NCBI RefSeq assembly: GCF_031583575.1
Contig: NZ_CP134146.1
Coordinates: 2,790,001 to 2,854,000 of the forward strand
Length of the DNA: 64,000 nt
From: Thalassotalea nanhaiensis
GTDB taxonomy: Bacteria > Pseudomonadota > Gammaproteobacteria > Enterobacterales > Alteromonadaceae
Reading direction: 5' to 3'
Shown here in pieces: positions 8,474-18,437 of the stretch. Every line of letters begins with the position of its first letter. Positions within the stretch are counted from its first letter, which is position 1. The notes beneath the pieces are model-generated. The model was given only the letters and a program-made list of their open reading frames with translations. It was not told the DNA's origin and did not search any database. The position numbers and the translations under genes were made by a program.

Positions 8474-10321
8474 CTACTTAGTTAATACGCCATCTACTGT
8501 ACCTTGTGCTAAAGGATGATAGCCAGGACGTGCCTTCACATATACCGCTTTCACCCAGGTTAACCCGGCTTCAGTTTCAGCCAGCTTTTTATAAAGTGGC
8601 ACTATCAACTTTCTGCGACCAATATTTATTAAATATTGTTCTAATTGTGGCTTCACTACGTCATAGCCAGAATGTAATGCTAATAAATACCAAGCATGAG
8701 CTATTTCAGCATTTGAGCTTTTAGTTAAGTTAAATTCATTATCAAGCTCAACCATTTTATCAGTAGCTAAATCACGAGGTAAGCCATTGATGAAATATAA
8801 CCACTCGTGCACAGTCCAAGATGCTGTTGGTAAATCAGTTAATGCTTTATCCCCTGCAAGCCATGCTGCAGCTAACGAGCTTACATTGGTGAATGCATCT
8901 GACTTAGGCGTTGGAACTGTTTCAGGTAAGCCTTTACCAAATACCCACTCTTGCACTTCAGCATCACTCACAATACCAGGATACTTACTAATTAAATGAG
9001 TATCTAAATATTCTAAGAAGTCTTTAGTGCCGATACTTTGGAAGCTGAAACTATTAAAGTAAGACAACACAAATGGGTCAAAACGTTCACGGCCAAAGCG
9101 CTGCTCTAGAAACATTAAAAATAACTGACCTTTTACGTATGGTACATCACTAAACGCTGCGTCAGGATCTCTACCTTGAAGATCAAGGTATAAAATTGAA
9201 TCATTTTCAGGCAAGTCAGCAATATCAGTATGCAAATCAGCGACTCCTAATGCTTGCTCCATAACGGCACGGTCTTTACCAAATACAACTTCCATAATGC
9301 GATTTTCAACATAAGACGTGAAGCCTTCGTTCAGCCATAAATCGCGCCAGCTTTCATTAGTCACCAAGTTACCTGACCAAGAATGTGCTAACTCGTGAGC
9401 AATAAGGCTGACTAAACTTTTATCACCAGCAACTACAGTTGGCGTAATAAATGATAAACGCGGGTTTTCCATGCCCCCAAAAGGGAAACTTGGCGGTAAC
9501 ATTAATAAATCGTAACGACCCCAACGGTAAGACCCGTATAACGCTTCTGATGCCGTGATCATAGCTTGTGTATCGTTAAACTCCTGTGCTGATGCTTCTA
9601 AAATATAGCGTTCGGCATAAACACCTGTTTGTTCGCTCATTGCTTGAAATTCTAAGTCACCAACACCAATGGCAATTAGATAAGGCGGAATAGCTTGTGG
9701 CATTTCAAAAAAGTAATCGCCGTCTTTTTGGGTTGTTGGTTCATTATTCGCACTCATCACAGCTAACAAATCTGAACTTGTACGAATTCGCGCGGTATAC
9801 GTTAAACGTACCGCGGGAGTATCTTGAATTGGGATCCAACTACGGGCATGAATCGCCTGATTTTGACTAAACATGAATGGGTGTTTTTTACCTGCAGTTT
9901 GCTCAGGGGTAAGCCATTGTAGTCCTGACGCTACTCTCGTCGATTGATAATAAACTCGAATTTTATCGGTCTGAAAGCTTGGCGTAATGCTTAGCTTAGA
10001 GCCCATAACATCATCACGTGGTGCTAGGCTAAAATCACTGGTTAGCCAATTATTATCGGCAGTTTTTGCTAAAACTTTAAATACTTTTAAGTCTCGAGTA
10101 TCTAAATAAATTGCGGTTGCATTTTTGTCTGACCAATTAAGCTCAATATCAACAAAGCCCTTTAACGCTTTTTCTTCAAAATCAACGGTTAAATCAAGGT
10201 ATACGTGGTTGATTCTAACTTGATCATAGTTGGCATAGGTTAAGTCATCATTTACTGCCGCGTTTGCGGTAAAGCTAAATAACAGTAATGAGGCGATTAG
10301 TTGGCCCATTTTTTTAAACAT
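8474..10321 (-). CDS. Exported M1-family aminopeptidase (leukotriene-A4-hydrolase-like)
   Basis: A 615-residue zinc aminopeptidase of family M1 in the LTA4-hydrolase-like branch (typical length about 610). A signal peptide covers residues 1–21 ([11 protein letters not shown]). The substrate-binding motif FGGMENP is followed by the zinc motif HELAHSW near residue 309 and the third ligand in [13 protein letters not shown] 18 residues on. The catalytic tyrosine region and a C-terminal helical-repeat domain are present (…[18 protein letters not shown]). It should release N-terminal residues from peptides in the periplasm. Monocistronic, with its own promoter region facing rnt. Confidence 0.92.
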   Translation of the reverse strand: MFKKMGQLIASLLLFSFTANAAVNDDLTYANYDQVRINHVYLDLTVDFEEKALKGFVDIELNWSDKNATAIYLDTRDLKVFKVLAKTADNNWLTSDFSLAPRDDVMGSKLSITPSFQTDKIRVYYQSTRVASGLQWLTPEQTAGKKHPFMFSQNQAIHARSWIPIQDTPAVRLTYTARIRTSSDLLAVMSANNEPTTQKDGDYFFEMPQAIPPYLIAIGVGDLEFQAMSEQTGVYAERYILEASAQEFNDTQAMITASEALYGSYRWGRYDLLMLPPSFPFGGMENPRLSFITPTVVAGDKSLVSLIAHELAHSWSGNLVTNESWRDLWLNEGFTSYVENRIMEVVFGKDRAVMEQALGVADLHTDIADLPENDSILYLDLQGRDPDAAFSDVPYVKGQLFLMFLEQRFGRERFDPFVLSYFNSFSFQSIGTKDFLEYLDTHLISKYPGIVSDAEVQEWVFGKGLPETVPTPKSDAFTNVSSLAAAWLAGDKALTDLPTASWTVHEWLYFINGLPRDLATDKMVELDNEFNLTKSSNAEIAHAWYLLALHSGYDVVKPQLEQYLINIGRRKLIVPLYKKLAETEAGLTWVKAVYVKARPGYHPLAQGTVDGVLTK

Positions 10322-10516
10322 AGAATTCTCTTATTTGTAATCTACTGCTGGAGTGTAAAAATTTTATTCGCCCACTTTCTAGTAGGCTTTGAGCGCTTAG
10401 TGTACCGAGCAATAAATATTTAACAAGGATAGGCGTAAATTTTTAATTAATAGAATTGGTATCGGGCTAAATATCTGCGATAATCGCGCTATTAACAATT
10501 GTATTTATAGACTGAC

Positions 10517-11215
10517 ATGGCTGAAGAAAAAAAATCCTTATTTGCTCAACGTTTCCGTGGTTACTTTCCGGTGGTTATCGATGTAGAAACTGCTGGTTTT
10601 AATGCTAAAACAGATGCGTTACTAGAGCTTGCCGCCAGTATATTACATATGGATGAAGTCACTGGCTTAATATCCATTAAAGAAACGTTTTGTTTTAATA
10701 TTGAGCCTTTTGAAGGTGCGAACCTTGAACCAGCGGCTTTGGAATTTACCGGTATCGACCCTACAAATCCATTACGTGGTGCAGTAAGCGAAGATGAAGC
10801 TATGAAGGATATGTTCAAAAAGATCCGTAAAGCAATGAAAGCCTACGGATGCCAACGAGCTATAATGGTTGCTCATAATGCAGCATTTGATTTAGGCTTT
10901 ATTAATGCCGCAACAGAGCGCTGCAATATTAAACGAAGCCCGTTTCATCCTTTTGTTAGTTTCGATACCGCCACCCTATCAGGCCTAGCGTTGGGCCAAA
11001 CCGTACTCGCGAAAGCTTGTGCCAGCGCCAAAATAGATTTTAACAACAGTGAAGCACATTCGGCATTATACGATACCGAAAAAACCGCAGAGCTCTTTTG
11101 TTTTATTGTGAATAAGTGGCAGCAACTGGGCGGTTGGCCGTTAGCCATTGAAGATGAAGAGTCTAATGAAGCTGACGAACCTAATGATGCAGTTGAAAAA
11201 AAGGTATCTGACTAG
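10517..11215 (+). CDS. rnt: Ribonuclease T
   Basis: A 232-residue DEDDh 3'-5' exoribonuclease that matures tRNA and rRNA 3' ends. The ExoI motif IDVETAGFN has D22 and E24; ExoII is [12 protein letters not shown]; ExoIII is [14 protein letters not shown] with the catalytic His and Asp. The basic N terminus and the acidic C-terminal tail ([13 protein letters not shown]) are usual. The 3' end of the gene is itself one arm of the terminator at 11201–11222. Confidence 0.95.
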   Translation: MAEEKKSLFAQRFRGYFPVVIDVETAGFNAKTDALLELAASILHMDEVTGLISIKETFCFNIEPFEGANLEPAALEFTGIDPTNPLRGAVSEDEAMKDMFKKIRKAMKAYGCQRAIMVAHNAAFDLGFINAATERCNIKRSPFHPFVSFDTATLSGLALGQTVLAKACASAKIDFNNSEAHSALYDTEKTAELFCFIVNKWQQLGGWPLAIEDEESNEADEPNDAVEKKVSD

Positions 11216-11222
11216 ATACCTT
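11201..11222 (-). terminator. Intrinsic terminator overlapping the rnt stop codon
   Basis: The arms AAGGTATCT (11201–11209) and AGATACCTT (11214–11222) form a perfect 9-bp stem with a GACT loop. On the minus strand the hairpin is followed by eight T residues, so it should terminate the convergent membrane-protein gene. The 5' arm and loop encode the last codons of rnt (K-V-S-D-stop). Confidence 0.85.
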
Positions 11223-11232
11223 AACCTTTAAA

Positions 11233-11628
11233 TTAGCGCAGTTTTTGTTTCGCGCCAAACTTAAGCGGGTTTGCTCGTCTTGATTGTCGACGTAAAATAA
11301 TATTTTTTAACGCAACTAAGCTCATTAATAATGCTGCCGCTAATGCGATTGGTTGTGGGAAATATTTTAAAATAATTAATGATATTGCCAAAAATACAAA
11401 CGGGTAATATTCATAAACCACTTGTGGTAATCGAATACCGTTTACAGTTTTGCTAATACGAGTTTGACGACGATAGTCAGAGCGTTTAACCCAAACCAGT
11501 GCAGATACAACATACAGTAATGCTGCAGACACAATTGTTGCGGTCATGTCATAAGTAAAGAATAAATACAGTGCTGCTATAAAGTATATGAAAGGAAGTT
11601 TTTCATATAGCGGTTTGCTAAGTCTCAT
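11233..11628 (-). CDS. Small integral membrane protein, unknown function
   Basis: About 131 residues from the ATG at 11626–11628 (MRLSKPLYEKLPF). An upstream in-frame GTG at 11679 would add 17 poorly fitting residues. Four hydrophobic segments are arranged as two similar halves, each ending in a basic cluster: LVWVKRSDYRRQTR near residue 55 and LRRQSRR near residue 118. An internal duplication of a two-helix unit is possible. Both clusters would be cytoplasmic under the positive-inside rule. I do not recognise a family. Confidence 0.65.
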   Translation of the reverse strand: MRLSKPLYEKLPFIYFIAALYLFFTYDMTATIVSAALLYVVSALVWVKRSDYRRQTRISKTVNGIRLPQVVYEYYPFVFLAISLIILKYFPQPIALAAALLMSLVALKNIILRRQSRRANPLKFGAKQKLR

Positions 11629-11910
11629 AAATCTCAATCCGTGATTCGTTGTTATTAGTCCCATTCTCCCGATAAACACTGAAAGAATATTAACGGATTC
11701 ATTATCTTCTTATTTTCAGTGTAGTGCAAATATTTAAAACTTCTTCTAAAAAGATAACTTTTCAGAGTTATTTATTTTCTTTAATGTAACAGCATTTTTC
11801 CATGTTCTCTGCTTAGTGTTGACTTGCCATCCATAGCAATTCTAAGTTAATTCATTCCTGTTCCTATTCGCCATCCATGACCTGTGAGGTTAAGCACATC
11901 TGTGGGCATA

Positions 11911-11937
11911 AAAAAAGCTGCATATAGCAGCTTTTTT
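11911..11937. terminator. Bidirectional intrinsic terminator after peroxiredoxin
   Basis: The arms AAAAAAGCTGC (11911–11921) and GCAGCTTTTTT (11927–11937) form an 11-bp stem with an ATATA loop. It lies 22 bases beyond the peroxiredoxin stop codon on the minus strand. Confidence 0.9.
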
Positions 11938-11959
11938 GGTAATAAGTTTTTAATGCTTA

Positions 11960-12565
11960 TTATAAGTTATCAGCGTTATCCGCTAAGTAAGATGCAACAC
12001 CTTCAGTAGACGCTGTCATACCTTTGTCGCCTTTATTCCAACCTGCAGGACAAACTTCACCGTGATCCTGGTGGAATTGTAGTGCATCGATCATACGTAA
12101 CATTTCATCAACGTTACGACCTAAAGGTAGATCGTTAACTACTTGGTGACGTACATTACCTTCTTCATCAATTAAGAATGAACCACGGAATGCAACACCA
12201 GCACCTGGATGCTCTACGTCGTATGCTTTACAAATTTCATGTTTAACGTCAGCAACTAATGCGTATTGAACTTGACCAATACCACCATCATTTACTGGCG
12301 TGTTACGCCATGCATTGTGAGTAAATTGAGAATCGATTGAAACACCAATAACTTCAACGCCACGGCTTTTAAAATCATCCATACGGTGATCAAAAGCAAT
12401 AAGCTCTGAAGGACATACAAAAGTAAAATCTAATGGATAGAAAAATACTACCGCTTTTTTACCTTTAATTGCTTCGCTAAGGTTAAAGTTATCAACAATT
12501 TCGCCGCTGCCTAACACTGCTGCTGCGGTAAAGTCTGGTGCTGGGCGACCAACTAATACACTCAT
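11960..12565 (-). CDS. 2-Cys peroxiredoxin (AhpC/Prx1 type)
   Basis: A 201-residue typical 2-Cys peroxiredoxin that reduces hydrogen and organic peroxides. The peroxidatic cysteine is C51 in FYPLDFTFVCPSE and the resolving cysteine C172 in GEVCPAGW, the Prx1 arrangement. The C-terminal tail (GVASYLADNADNL) carries the helix linked to overoxidation sensitivity in this group. The ATG at 12563–12565 is six bases after a GGAG ribosome binding site; the in-frame codon four residues upstream is not needed. It neighbours a monothiol glutaredoxin, forming a redox pair on the same strand. Confidence 0.93.
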   Translation of the reverse strand: MSVLVGRPAPDFTAAAVLGSGEIVDNFNLSEAIKGKKAVVFFYPLDFTFVCPSELIAFDHRMDDFKSRGVEVIGVSIDSQFTHNAWRNTPVNDGGIGQVQYALVADVKHEICKAYDVEHPGAGVAFRGSFLIDEEGNVRHQVVNDLPLGRNVDEMLRMIDALQFHQDHGEVCPAGWNKGDKGMTASTEGVASYLADNADNL

Positions 12566-12662
12566 GGTTTTCTCCAATTATTTTTTTGTAGTAAATATTC
12601 ACTTAAGATTGAAATAAATATGGTTCTATTTTATATAATTACAAGTGAAATAATAAAATTTT

Positions 12663-12995
12663 TTATTCTGCTGCAGGATGTTTTTCTGCAGTTTCTTTTA
12701 TTAGGCTTTGTAATTCGCCTTGTTGGAACATTTCAATAATAATGTCACAACCGCCAACTAATTCACCTTCAACCCAAAGTTGAGGGAATGTAGGCCAATT
12801 TGCAAACTTAGGTAATTCTGCACGAATATCAGGGTTTTGTAGAATATCAACAAATGCAAATTTTTCACCACAAGACATTAACGCCTGTGATGCTTGAGAC
12901 GAAAAACCACAACTAGGTAACTTAGGAGAACCTTTCATAAATAAAAGGATTGGGTTTTCTGAAATTTGTTGTTTGATTTTGTCAATAGTTTCCAT
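12663..12995 (-). CDS. grxD: Monothiol glutaredoxin Grx4
   Basis: A 110-residue CGFS-type monothiol glutaredoxin. The active site C29-G-F-S is in KLPSCGFSSQ, and the glutathione-binding motifs WPTFPQLW and GGCDIIIEM are intact. These proteins carry 2Fe-2S clusters bridged by glutathione, often with BolA partners, and take part in Fe–S delivery. The ATG at 12993–12995 follows a GAGG ribosome binding site; an upstream in-frame start at 13013 would add six residues containing that site. Confidence 0.95.
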   Translation of the reverse strand: METIDKIKQQISENPILLFMKGSPKLPSCGFSSQASQALMSCGEKFAFVDILQNPDIRAELPKFANWPTFPQLWVEGELVGGCDIIIEMFQQGELQSLIKETAEKHPAAE

Positions 12996-13102
12996 AGGTA
13001 CCTCTACATGCAATTACTTGCAAAAAATAGTTAAAATAATTCTCTAAATAATATCCGAGTAGTTTACTTGGTTTTTATGGGGAAGAACAATAGATTTGAA
13101 CT

Positions 13103-13137
13103 AAAAAAAGCACGAATTTTATCTTCGTGCTTTTTTT
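13103..13137. terminator. Bidirectional intrinsic terminator after fadR
   Basis: The arms AAAAAAAGCACGAA (13103–13116) and TTCGTGCTTTTTTT (13124–13137) form a 14-bp stem with a 7-base loop. On the minus strand it lies 26 bases past the fadR stop codon and isolates fadR from grxD. Confidence 0.93.
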
Positions 13138-13163
13138 AGTTTATTTACAAACCATTTTTATGG

Positions 13164-13874
13164 TTATTGTACTAATTCTTTTAAAACATCTTCTTTTAAT
13201 TCAGCCCAAACTTTCGCCGAAGCAATACCATATTCACGAACAGCTAAAATCCCTTCATCAAACTTCCCTTGCTGAGCTAAGGTTATTAACGTGTGATAGA
13301 AGTTTATCGTTAACGCTCTGGCTTCATCATTAGCAAAATAAACTCCACCAAGTCGCGAGTATAGATTTTTAAATCCATTTAACACTAACACGTAGATAGG
13401 GTTACTAGAGGCAAGCGCTAAGTCATGATGTAATTGATAGTCATTTTGTGCAAATTCTTCAACATCGTCGCTCTTTGCGATGCAGTTGGTAAGTAATTCG
13501 ATTACTTTTTCAGGGTTTGATTTCAATGCACCACGCACATAAATAGCACTAATGTTAGTACGAGCTGATAATAGGTTTTCAACTAAATCAGGAACACCTG
13601 CTTGATCAAGCTCAGCAAGTTTACTAAGAATATTTAAACCACAGGTTTCCCAGAAATTATTTACTTTGGTAGGTTTACCATGCTGAATTGTTAACCAACC
13701 ATCACGGGCTAAACGCTGTAGAACTTCACGTAAGGTTGTTCGGGTTACCCCAATTAACTCTGAAAGTTCTCTTTCTGCAGGTAAAATTGAACCGGGAGGG
13801 AATCCACCATTCCAGATAGATTCTACTATGTATTGTTCAGCAAACCCTGCTGGACTTTGAGCTTTTATTATCAT
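13164..13874 (-). CDS. fadR: Fatty-acid-responsive GntR regulator FadR
   Basis: A 236-residue GntR-family regulator of the FadR subfamily (E. coli 239). The N-terminal winged helix-turn-helix contains [38 protein letters not shown]-type residues (about 28–65). The C-terminal all-helical acyl-CoA-binding domain contains the [12 protein letters not shown] and [11 protein letters not shown] stretches. FadR represses fatty acid degradation and activates unsaturated fatty acid synthesis until long-chain acyl-CoA binds. The divergent fadR–nhaB arrangement is common in this order. A possible operator lies at 13889–13906. Confidence 0.95.
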   Translation of the reverse strand: MIIKAQSPAGFAEQYIVESIWNGGFPPGSILPAERELSELIGVTRTTLREVLQRLARDGWLTIQHGKPTKVNNFWETCGLNILSKLAELDQAGVPDLVENLLSARTNISAIYVRGALKSNPEKVIELLTNCIAKSDDVEEFAQNDYQLHHDLALASSNPIYVLVLNGFKNLYSRLGGVYFANDEARALTINFYHTLITLAQQGKFDEGILAVREYGIASAKVWAELKEDVLKELVQ

Positions 13875-13888
13875 TGTTATCCTAAAAA

Positions 13889-13906
13889 TATGACCACAGA
13901 GTCATA
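13889..13906. promoter_or_regulatory. Inverted repeat upstream of fadR
   Basis: TATGAC (13889–13894) and GTCATA (13901–13906) form a 6-bp inverted repeat with a 6-base spacer, 15 bases upstream of the fadR start. Position and symmetry suit autoregulation. It does not clearly match the E. coli FadR consensus (TGGTNNGACCA type), so the binding factor is uncertain. Confidence 0.35.
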
Positions 13907-14098
13907 AATGCGAGCTATCTGTTAATATAAACTGATTGTACCAGATTCTGTCAAGCTTATTTATCGCTTTATTATTGATATTGGACAATATCATTTTTAA
14001 TATTCGACAAAATCACTATTTACCCCGTTATCGTAAAAGATTAGTATAAGGTCATTCAAAAAATCATAATAAAATATTTATATTTCTGAGGTCATTCC

Positions 14099-15685
14099 AT
14101 GGAGCAAACATATTTGCAGGCAATTTACCGAAATTTTTTAGGTCAAGCGCCACAATGGTATAAGTTAACAATAATCAGTTTCCTTATATTAAACCCAATT
14201 ATTTTCTTCTTTATTTCGCCTTACGTTGCAGGTTGGGCACTTGTATTAGAATTTATTTTCACTTTGGCAATGGCGTTAAAATGCTATCCACTTCAACCTG
14301 GTGGTTTACTCGCAATACAAGCAATTGCAATGGGAATGAGTACGCCAGATCAAGTGCTGCATGAGATAACCATCAATTTAGAAGTAGTGTTACTATTAAT
14401 CTTCATGGTTGCCGGTATTTACTTCATGAAAAACTTATTATTATTTTTATTTACTAAAATAATAACTAAAGTGAAATCTAAAATAGTCGTTTCATTGTTA
14501 TTCTGTTTTTCAAGTGCCTTTTTATCAGCGTTTCTAGATGCACTTACGGTAATCGCCGTGATCATCAGTGTCGCAGTTGGTTTCTATTCTGTTTATCACA
14601 AGGTTGCTTCAGGTAAACAAACAAGCAATGCTCATGACCATACTTCAGATAATGATTTACCTGATTACTCCCGTGATGACTTACAACAGTTTCGCGCCTA
14701 TTTACGTAACCTATTAATGCATGCCGGTGTTGGTACAGCTCTAGGTGGTGTAATGACTATCGTTGGCGAACCGCAAAACTTAATCATTGGTGAGCAAGCA
14801 GGTTGGAGCTTTATTGAATTTGCTATTCGTATGTCACCGGTTACTTTACCTGTATTATTGTTTGGTCTAATAACGTGTTTCCTTGTTGAGAAATTCAAAG
14901 TCTTTTCTTACGGTGTAAAAATGCCAGCTAACGTGCGCAAAATCTTAGTAGATTTTGATCTAGAAGAATCAAGCCAACGCACTAAGTCAGATAAAGCAAA
15001 ACTATTAGCCCAAGGCTTAATTGCTGTATGGTTAATTGTTGGTTTAGCATTGCATTTAGCGTCTGTTGGATTGATTGGTTTAACCGTAATAATCTTAGCT
15101 ACGTCATTTACCGGCATTATTGAAGAGCACCAAATTGGCCACGCATTTGAAGAAGCACTACCATTTACCGCATTACTTGCTGTGTTCTTTGCGGTAGTGG
15201 CAGTTATTATCGACCAACAACTATTTACGCCAGTAATTACTTGGGTACTCACCTATGAAGGTGATATGCAATTGGTGATGTTCTACCTTGCCAATGGCGT
15301 ATTATCTATGGTTAGTGATAATGTGTTTGTTGGTACTGTTTACATAACCGAAGTGAAAAAAGCATTGCTTGCCGGGCAGATCACCCGTGATCAGTTTGAT
15401 ATGTTAGCTGTAGCAATTAATACAGGTACAAACTTACCTTCGGTAGCAACGCCTAACGGACAAGCAGCGTTCTTATTCTTGCTTACCTCAGCGCTTGCTC
15501 CGCTAATTCGTTTGTCTTATGGACGCATGGTGTATATGGCAATACCTTATACCATTGTATTAACCATTGTTGGCTTAATAATGATTTACTCAGGTACATT
15601 AGTAGAATACACCAACATATTTTACGATATGGGCATAATTGAACATCATAATACGTTAGATGGTGGAAGCTCATCGAGCCACTAA
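14099..15685 (+). CDS. nhaB: Na+/H+ antiporter NhaB
   Basis: A 528-residue inner-membrane sodium/proton antiporter of the NhaB family (E. coli 513). About 12 membrane segments are visible. Family signatures include [53 protein letters not shown] and [24 protein letters not shown] ribosome binding site precedes the ATG. It supports sodium extrusion, as expected for a marine bacterium. A terminator follows directly. Confidence 0.96.
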   Translation: MEQTYLQAIYRNFLGQAPQWYKLTIISFLILNPIIFFFISPYVAGWALVLEFIFTLAMALKCYPLQPGGLLAIQAIAMGMSTPDQVLHEITINLEVVLLLIFMVAGIYFMKNLLLFLFTKIITKVKSKIVVSLLFCFSSAFLSAFLDALTVIAVIISVAVGFYSVYHKVASGKQTSNAHDHTSDNDLPDYSRDDLQQFRAYLRNLLMHAGVGTALGGVMTIVGEPQNLIIGEQAGWSFIEFAIRMSPVTLPVLLFGLITCFLVEKFKVFSYGVKMPANVRKILVDFDLEESSQRTKSDKAKLLAQGLIAVWLIVGLALHLASVGLIGLTVIILATSFTGIIEEHQIGHAFEEALPFTALLAVFFAVVAVIIDQQLFTPVITWVLTYEGDMQLVMFYLANGVLSMVSDNVFVGTVYITEVKKALLAGQITRDQFDMLAVAINTGTNLPSVATPNGQAAFLFLLTSALAPLIRLSYGRMVYMAIPYTIVLTIVGLIMIYSGTLVEYTNIFYDMGIIEHHNTLDGGSSSSH

Positions 15686-15705
15686 AGTAATGTGTTATAA
15701 AGCAT

Positions 15706-15730
15706 AAAAAAGCGTCCTTGGACGCTTTTT
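15706..15730 (+). terminator. Intrinsic terminator after nhaB
   Basis: AAAAAGCGTC and GACGCTTTTT flank a CTTG loop (15706–15730), followed by further T residues, 20 bases after the nhaB stop codon. Confidence 0.9.
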
Positions 15731-15775
15731 TTACTTCATGGACGAGGGAATGCAAACTGCCATGGATGGCATTAA
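15731..15775. repeat. Dispersed intergenic repeat, family 1 copy A
   Basis: The sequence (TTACTTCATGGA…GGAATGCAAACTGCC…ATGGATGGCA) recurs at 23918–23942, 33905–33995 (inverted) and 47138–47172 (inverted), each time next to an intrinsic terminator. Variable linkers separate the conserved blocks. No coding capacity. Confidence 0.7.
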
Positions 15776-15894
15776 GTTTGTCCTTTTGCGTCTACATAAG
15801 TTCAGACCAACCATTCATAGAAATATACGCATAAAATAGTTATCATACTTTCGCTGTAGAAACAGCGATTTATAGCAATTTAGGAATATTAATA

Positions 15895-16422
15895 ATGCTA
15901 AAAACCTTAAATAATTTTGTTTTAAACCCACTTTCTTGGTGGCTATTAGCCATTTCAGCTTTGGGTTTAGAGTTCAGTGCTCTTTATTTTCAATATGGCT
16001 TAGGTCTTGAGCCGTGCATCATGTGTATTTATCAACGGGTTGCAATTTTAGCGATTATGGCTGGCGGTATCATTGGCGCTGTTGGCAATAATCTACTTAC
16101 CAGTAGGTTAATAGGATTCGTTTTATGGGCTGTTGGTGCAATTTGGGGACTGTTAATTGCTATAGAGCATGTTGATATTCAATCAAATGCTGGTTCATTA
16201 TTTTATACCTGCGACCTTATCCCTAACTTTCCTAGTTGGATGCCATTGCATGAATGGTTTCCGGCAATATTTGAAGCCACAGGTGATTGTGGTGAAATTT
16301 CTTGGTCATTTTTAGGCTACTCTATGCCGCAATGGATGATTGTTGTTTATGGTATGTATACCGCATTATTTGCAATATTTTTTAGCTCTCGTATAGTTAA
16401 CTTAATGAAAAATAAAGGCTAA
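15895..16422 (+). CDS. dsbB: Disulfide bond formation protein DsbB
   Basis: A 175-residue four-helix inner-membrane protein that reoxidises DsbA and passes electrons to quinones. The first periplasmic loop has the C41-x2-C44 pair in [10 protein letters not shown], with the quinone-site arginine R48. The second loop has C106 and C132. Length matches E. coli DsbB (176). It follows nhaB, as in related genomes, but a terminator separates them. Confidence 0.95.
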   Translation: MLKTLNNFVLNPLSWWLLAISALGLEFSALYFQYGLGLEPCIMCIYQRVAILAIMAGGIIGAVGNNLLTSRLIGFVLWAVGAIWGLLIAIEHVDIQSNAGSLFYTCDLIPNFPSWMPLHEWFPAIFEATGDCGEISWSFLGYSMPQWMIVVYGMYTALFAIFFSSRIVNLMKNKG

Positions 16423-16445
16423 AGCTAAAATAACGAGAGGTCATT

Positions 16446-16835
16446 ATGACAAATACAAGTACAAACATACCTAAGTGGTTTACAGTTGTCGCTGTGCTGG
16501 CACTGCTCTGGAACTTGATGGGTGTAATGGCATTTCTTCAGGATCCTGGCGCGACTCCAGCGACACCAATCTGGGTAACAATGGCCTTCGCCTTTGCAGT
16601 TTTTGGTGGTGCATTAGGATGTTTATTGTTGTTATTAAAACAAGCATTAGCAAAAATTATTCTGATAATTTCACTTGCCTCTGTATTGGTGCAAATGTTT
16701 CATGCTTACTTTATTAGTAATGCCTGGGAGGTATTTGGTCCTGGAGGGGCAATAATGCCGGTTATGGTAATTGTAATTGCCATTTATTTAGTCTGGTTAA
16801 GCCAAATGGCTATGCAAAAGTCGTGGCTGAAGTAA
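16446..16835 (+). CDS. Small four-helix membrane protein, unknown function
   Basis: A 129-residue protein with four predicted membrane helices: residues about 11–31, 43–66, 70–90 and 103–122. Recognisable stretches are ALLWNLMGVMAFLQD, FGGALGCLLLLLK, FHAYFISNAWEVFGPGGAIMP and IYLVWLSQMAM. Similar small proteins are sometimes labelled sugar transporters without evidence. It begins 23 bp after dsbB and is probably co-transcribed with it. Confidence 0.7.
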   Translation: MTNTSTNIPKWFTVVAVLALLWNLMGVMAFLQDPGATPATPIWVTMAFAFAVFGGALGCLLLLLKQALAKIILIISLASVLVQMFHAYFISNAWEVFGPGGAIMPVMVIVIAIYLVWLSQMAMQKSWLK

Positions 16836-16842
16836 GTCAGTG

Positions 16843-16973
16843 ACCTCCTGACGTATGATATTGCTTTAAAAGTTAGCATTACCATCAATCAATGTGCTGT
16901 TTACTTAATAGACTATCTTTTAAGTCACAGCACGATTCAGGAGGTTCCCCATCTCGCTTTGGCTCGTGGGGAA
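16843..16973. repeat. Nested inverted-repeat element downstream of dsbB operon
   Basis: The outer arms ACCTCCTGA (16843–16851) and TCAGGAGGT (16937–16945) enclose an inner hairpin: GTGCTGT (16894–16900) with ACAGCAC (16927–16933), and ACTTAA (16903–16908) with TTAAGT (16920–16925). Directly adjacent is a second hairpin, TTCCCCA (16945–16951) with TGGGGAA (16967–16973). Nothing in it codes for protein. It resembles a small non-autonomous repeat element or structured RNA. Confidence 0.6.
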
Positions 16974-17022
16974 TGACGATGTTACTTTTATAATTAGTAG
17001 ATAAAAGACTTAACAAATACCT

Positions 17023-18393
17023 CTAACCAAGCAATAAATAGCACATCATCGCCACTACTGTGGCAATCAACACACTTAAAATTGCTCCTTCGGTTACCAT
17101 CTGCTTGATCTCAATTTCACCTGTACCATAGGCTATTGCATTTGGCGCAGTTGCTACTGGCAGCATAAATGCACAACTAGCGCACATGGCCGCGGGGATC
17201 ATAAACATTTTCGCATCATAACCCGAAGATATCGCAGCAACGGCAAGTATTGGCATTAGCAGTGTTGCTGTTGCTGTATTGCTGGTAATTTCAGTCAAAT
17301 AAGTCACAACTAAACATATGGTTAGTAACATTAAAAATAGTGGTAAATTGGCAAGAGAGGTTAACCATTGGCCGAGCATGTCAGATAAGCCAGAAGCAAC
17401 GAAGCCTTTGGCCAGCGCGATACCACCGGCAAACAGTAGTAACATTCCCCAAGGAATAGTTTTAGCGCTATCCCAGTCGAGTAACCTTGACCCCTTGCCA
17501 TTAGGAATAGCAAACATTAATACAACAGCGGCAAGCGCTACAGTGCTGTCACCAACCATAGGGATTTCAAACAAGGAGCTCCAGCCACCAAACGGCTCCT
17601 TTCTGGTGATCCATGCAAGCGCGGTAAAAGCAAACACAAACAATGTTCTACGTTCTTCACTGCGCCAAGGCCCAAGCTCGGGCAAAACAATTTTTTCCTG
17701 TAAATGTACATTGCGCGTTAACCAAAGAGCCATAATTGGAATGGCAACAAGTACAACCGGCACACCTATTTTCATCCATTGTACAAAGCCAAATTCTGTA
17801 CCCGTTTGCTCTTCATAGATGCCCATAAAAATAACATTCGGAGGTGTACCAATTAACGTCCCTATTCCTCCCACACTTGATGCATAAGCAATGCCTAATA
17901 TCAGCGCAACTTTTAATTTTGGGTTATCAACATGACTTAAAATAGCTAACGCCATGGGAAGCATTATCAATACCGTTGCGGTATTGGAGATCCACATACT
18001 TAACATGGCAGCGGCAAACATAAAACCAAACACCAAACGTCTTCCACTGGAAACGCCAACCAGCTTTACCATATAAACAGCTAAGCGCTCATGAGCATTA
18101 CTTTTCTCTAATGCTTTAGATAACATAAAAGCGCCCATTAAAAGTAAAATAACATGGGAACCTAATGCGGAAGCAACCGTTTTATGATCAACAATGTTGA
18201 ACATAGGTAACAATGCAAATGGGATGATGGATGTTGCCGGAATGGGGATTGCTTCAGTTACCCAAAACATGACCGTAAGTAGTGTTATACCACCCGTTAT
18301 CGCTGCTTTTGACTCAAAGCCTAAATTGAGCAATAAAAAATAGAAAAGCAAAGCCGCAATGGGTGAAAGATAAATAAAGTGATGTCTTCTCAT
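17023..18393 (-). CDS. DASS/SLC13-family sodium-coupled dicarboxylate transporter
   Basis: A 456-residue inner-membrane symporter of the divalent anion:Na+ symporter (SLC13) family, comparable to VcINDY (462). The two SNT substrate/sodium motifs are present: SNTATVLIMLP near residue 135 and SNTATATLLMP near residue 373. They pair with GTLIGTPPNVIF and LPVATAPNAIAYG re-entrant regions. Likely substrates are C4-dicarboxylates or related organic anions; the sequence does not decide which. It has no obvious operon partner, with nagZ 45 bp away on the same strand. Confidence 0.9.
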   Translation of the reverse strand: MRRHHFIYLSPIAALLFYFLLLNLGFESKAAITGGITLLTVMFWVTEAIPIPATSIIPFALLPMFNIVDHKTVASALGSHVILLLMGAFMLSKALEKSNAHERLAVYMVKLVGVSSGRRLVFGFMFAAAMLSMWISNTATVLIMLPMALAILSHVDNPKLKVALILGIAYASSVGGIGTLIGTPPNVIFMGIYEEQTGTEFGFVQWMKIGVPVVLVAIPIMALWLTRNVHLQEKIVLPELGPWRSEERRTLFVFAFTALAWITRKEPFGGWSSLFEIPMVGDSTVALAAVVLMFAIPNGKGSRLLDWDSAKTIPWGMLLLFAGGIALAKGFVASGLSDMLGQWLTSLANLPLFLMLLTICLVVTYLTEITSNTATATLLMPILAVAAISSGYDAKMFMIPAAMCASCAFMLPVATAPNAIAYGTGEIEIKQMVTEGAILSVLIATVVAMMCYLLLG

Positions 18394-18437
18394 TAACTAT
18401 TGCTCTCTTATTATTTTTATGGCATTTAGGATTAAAA

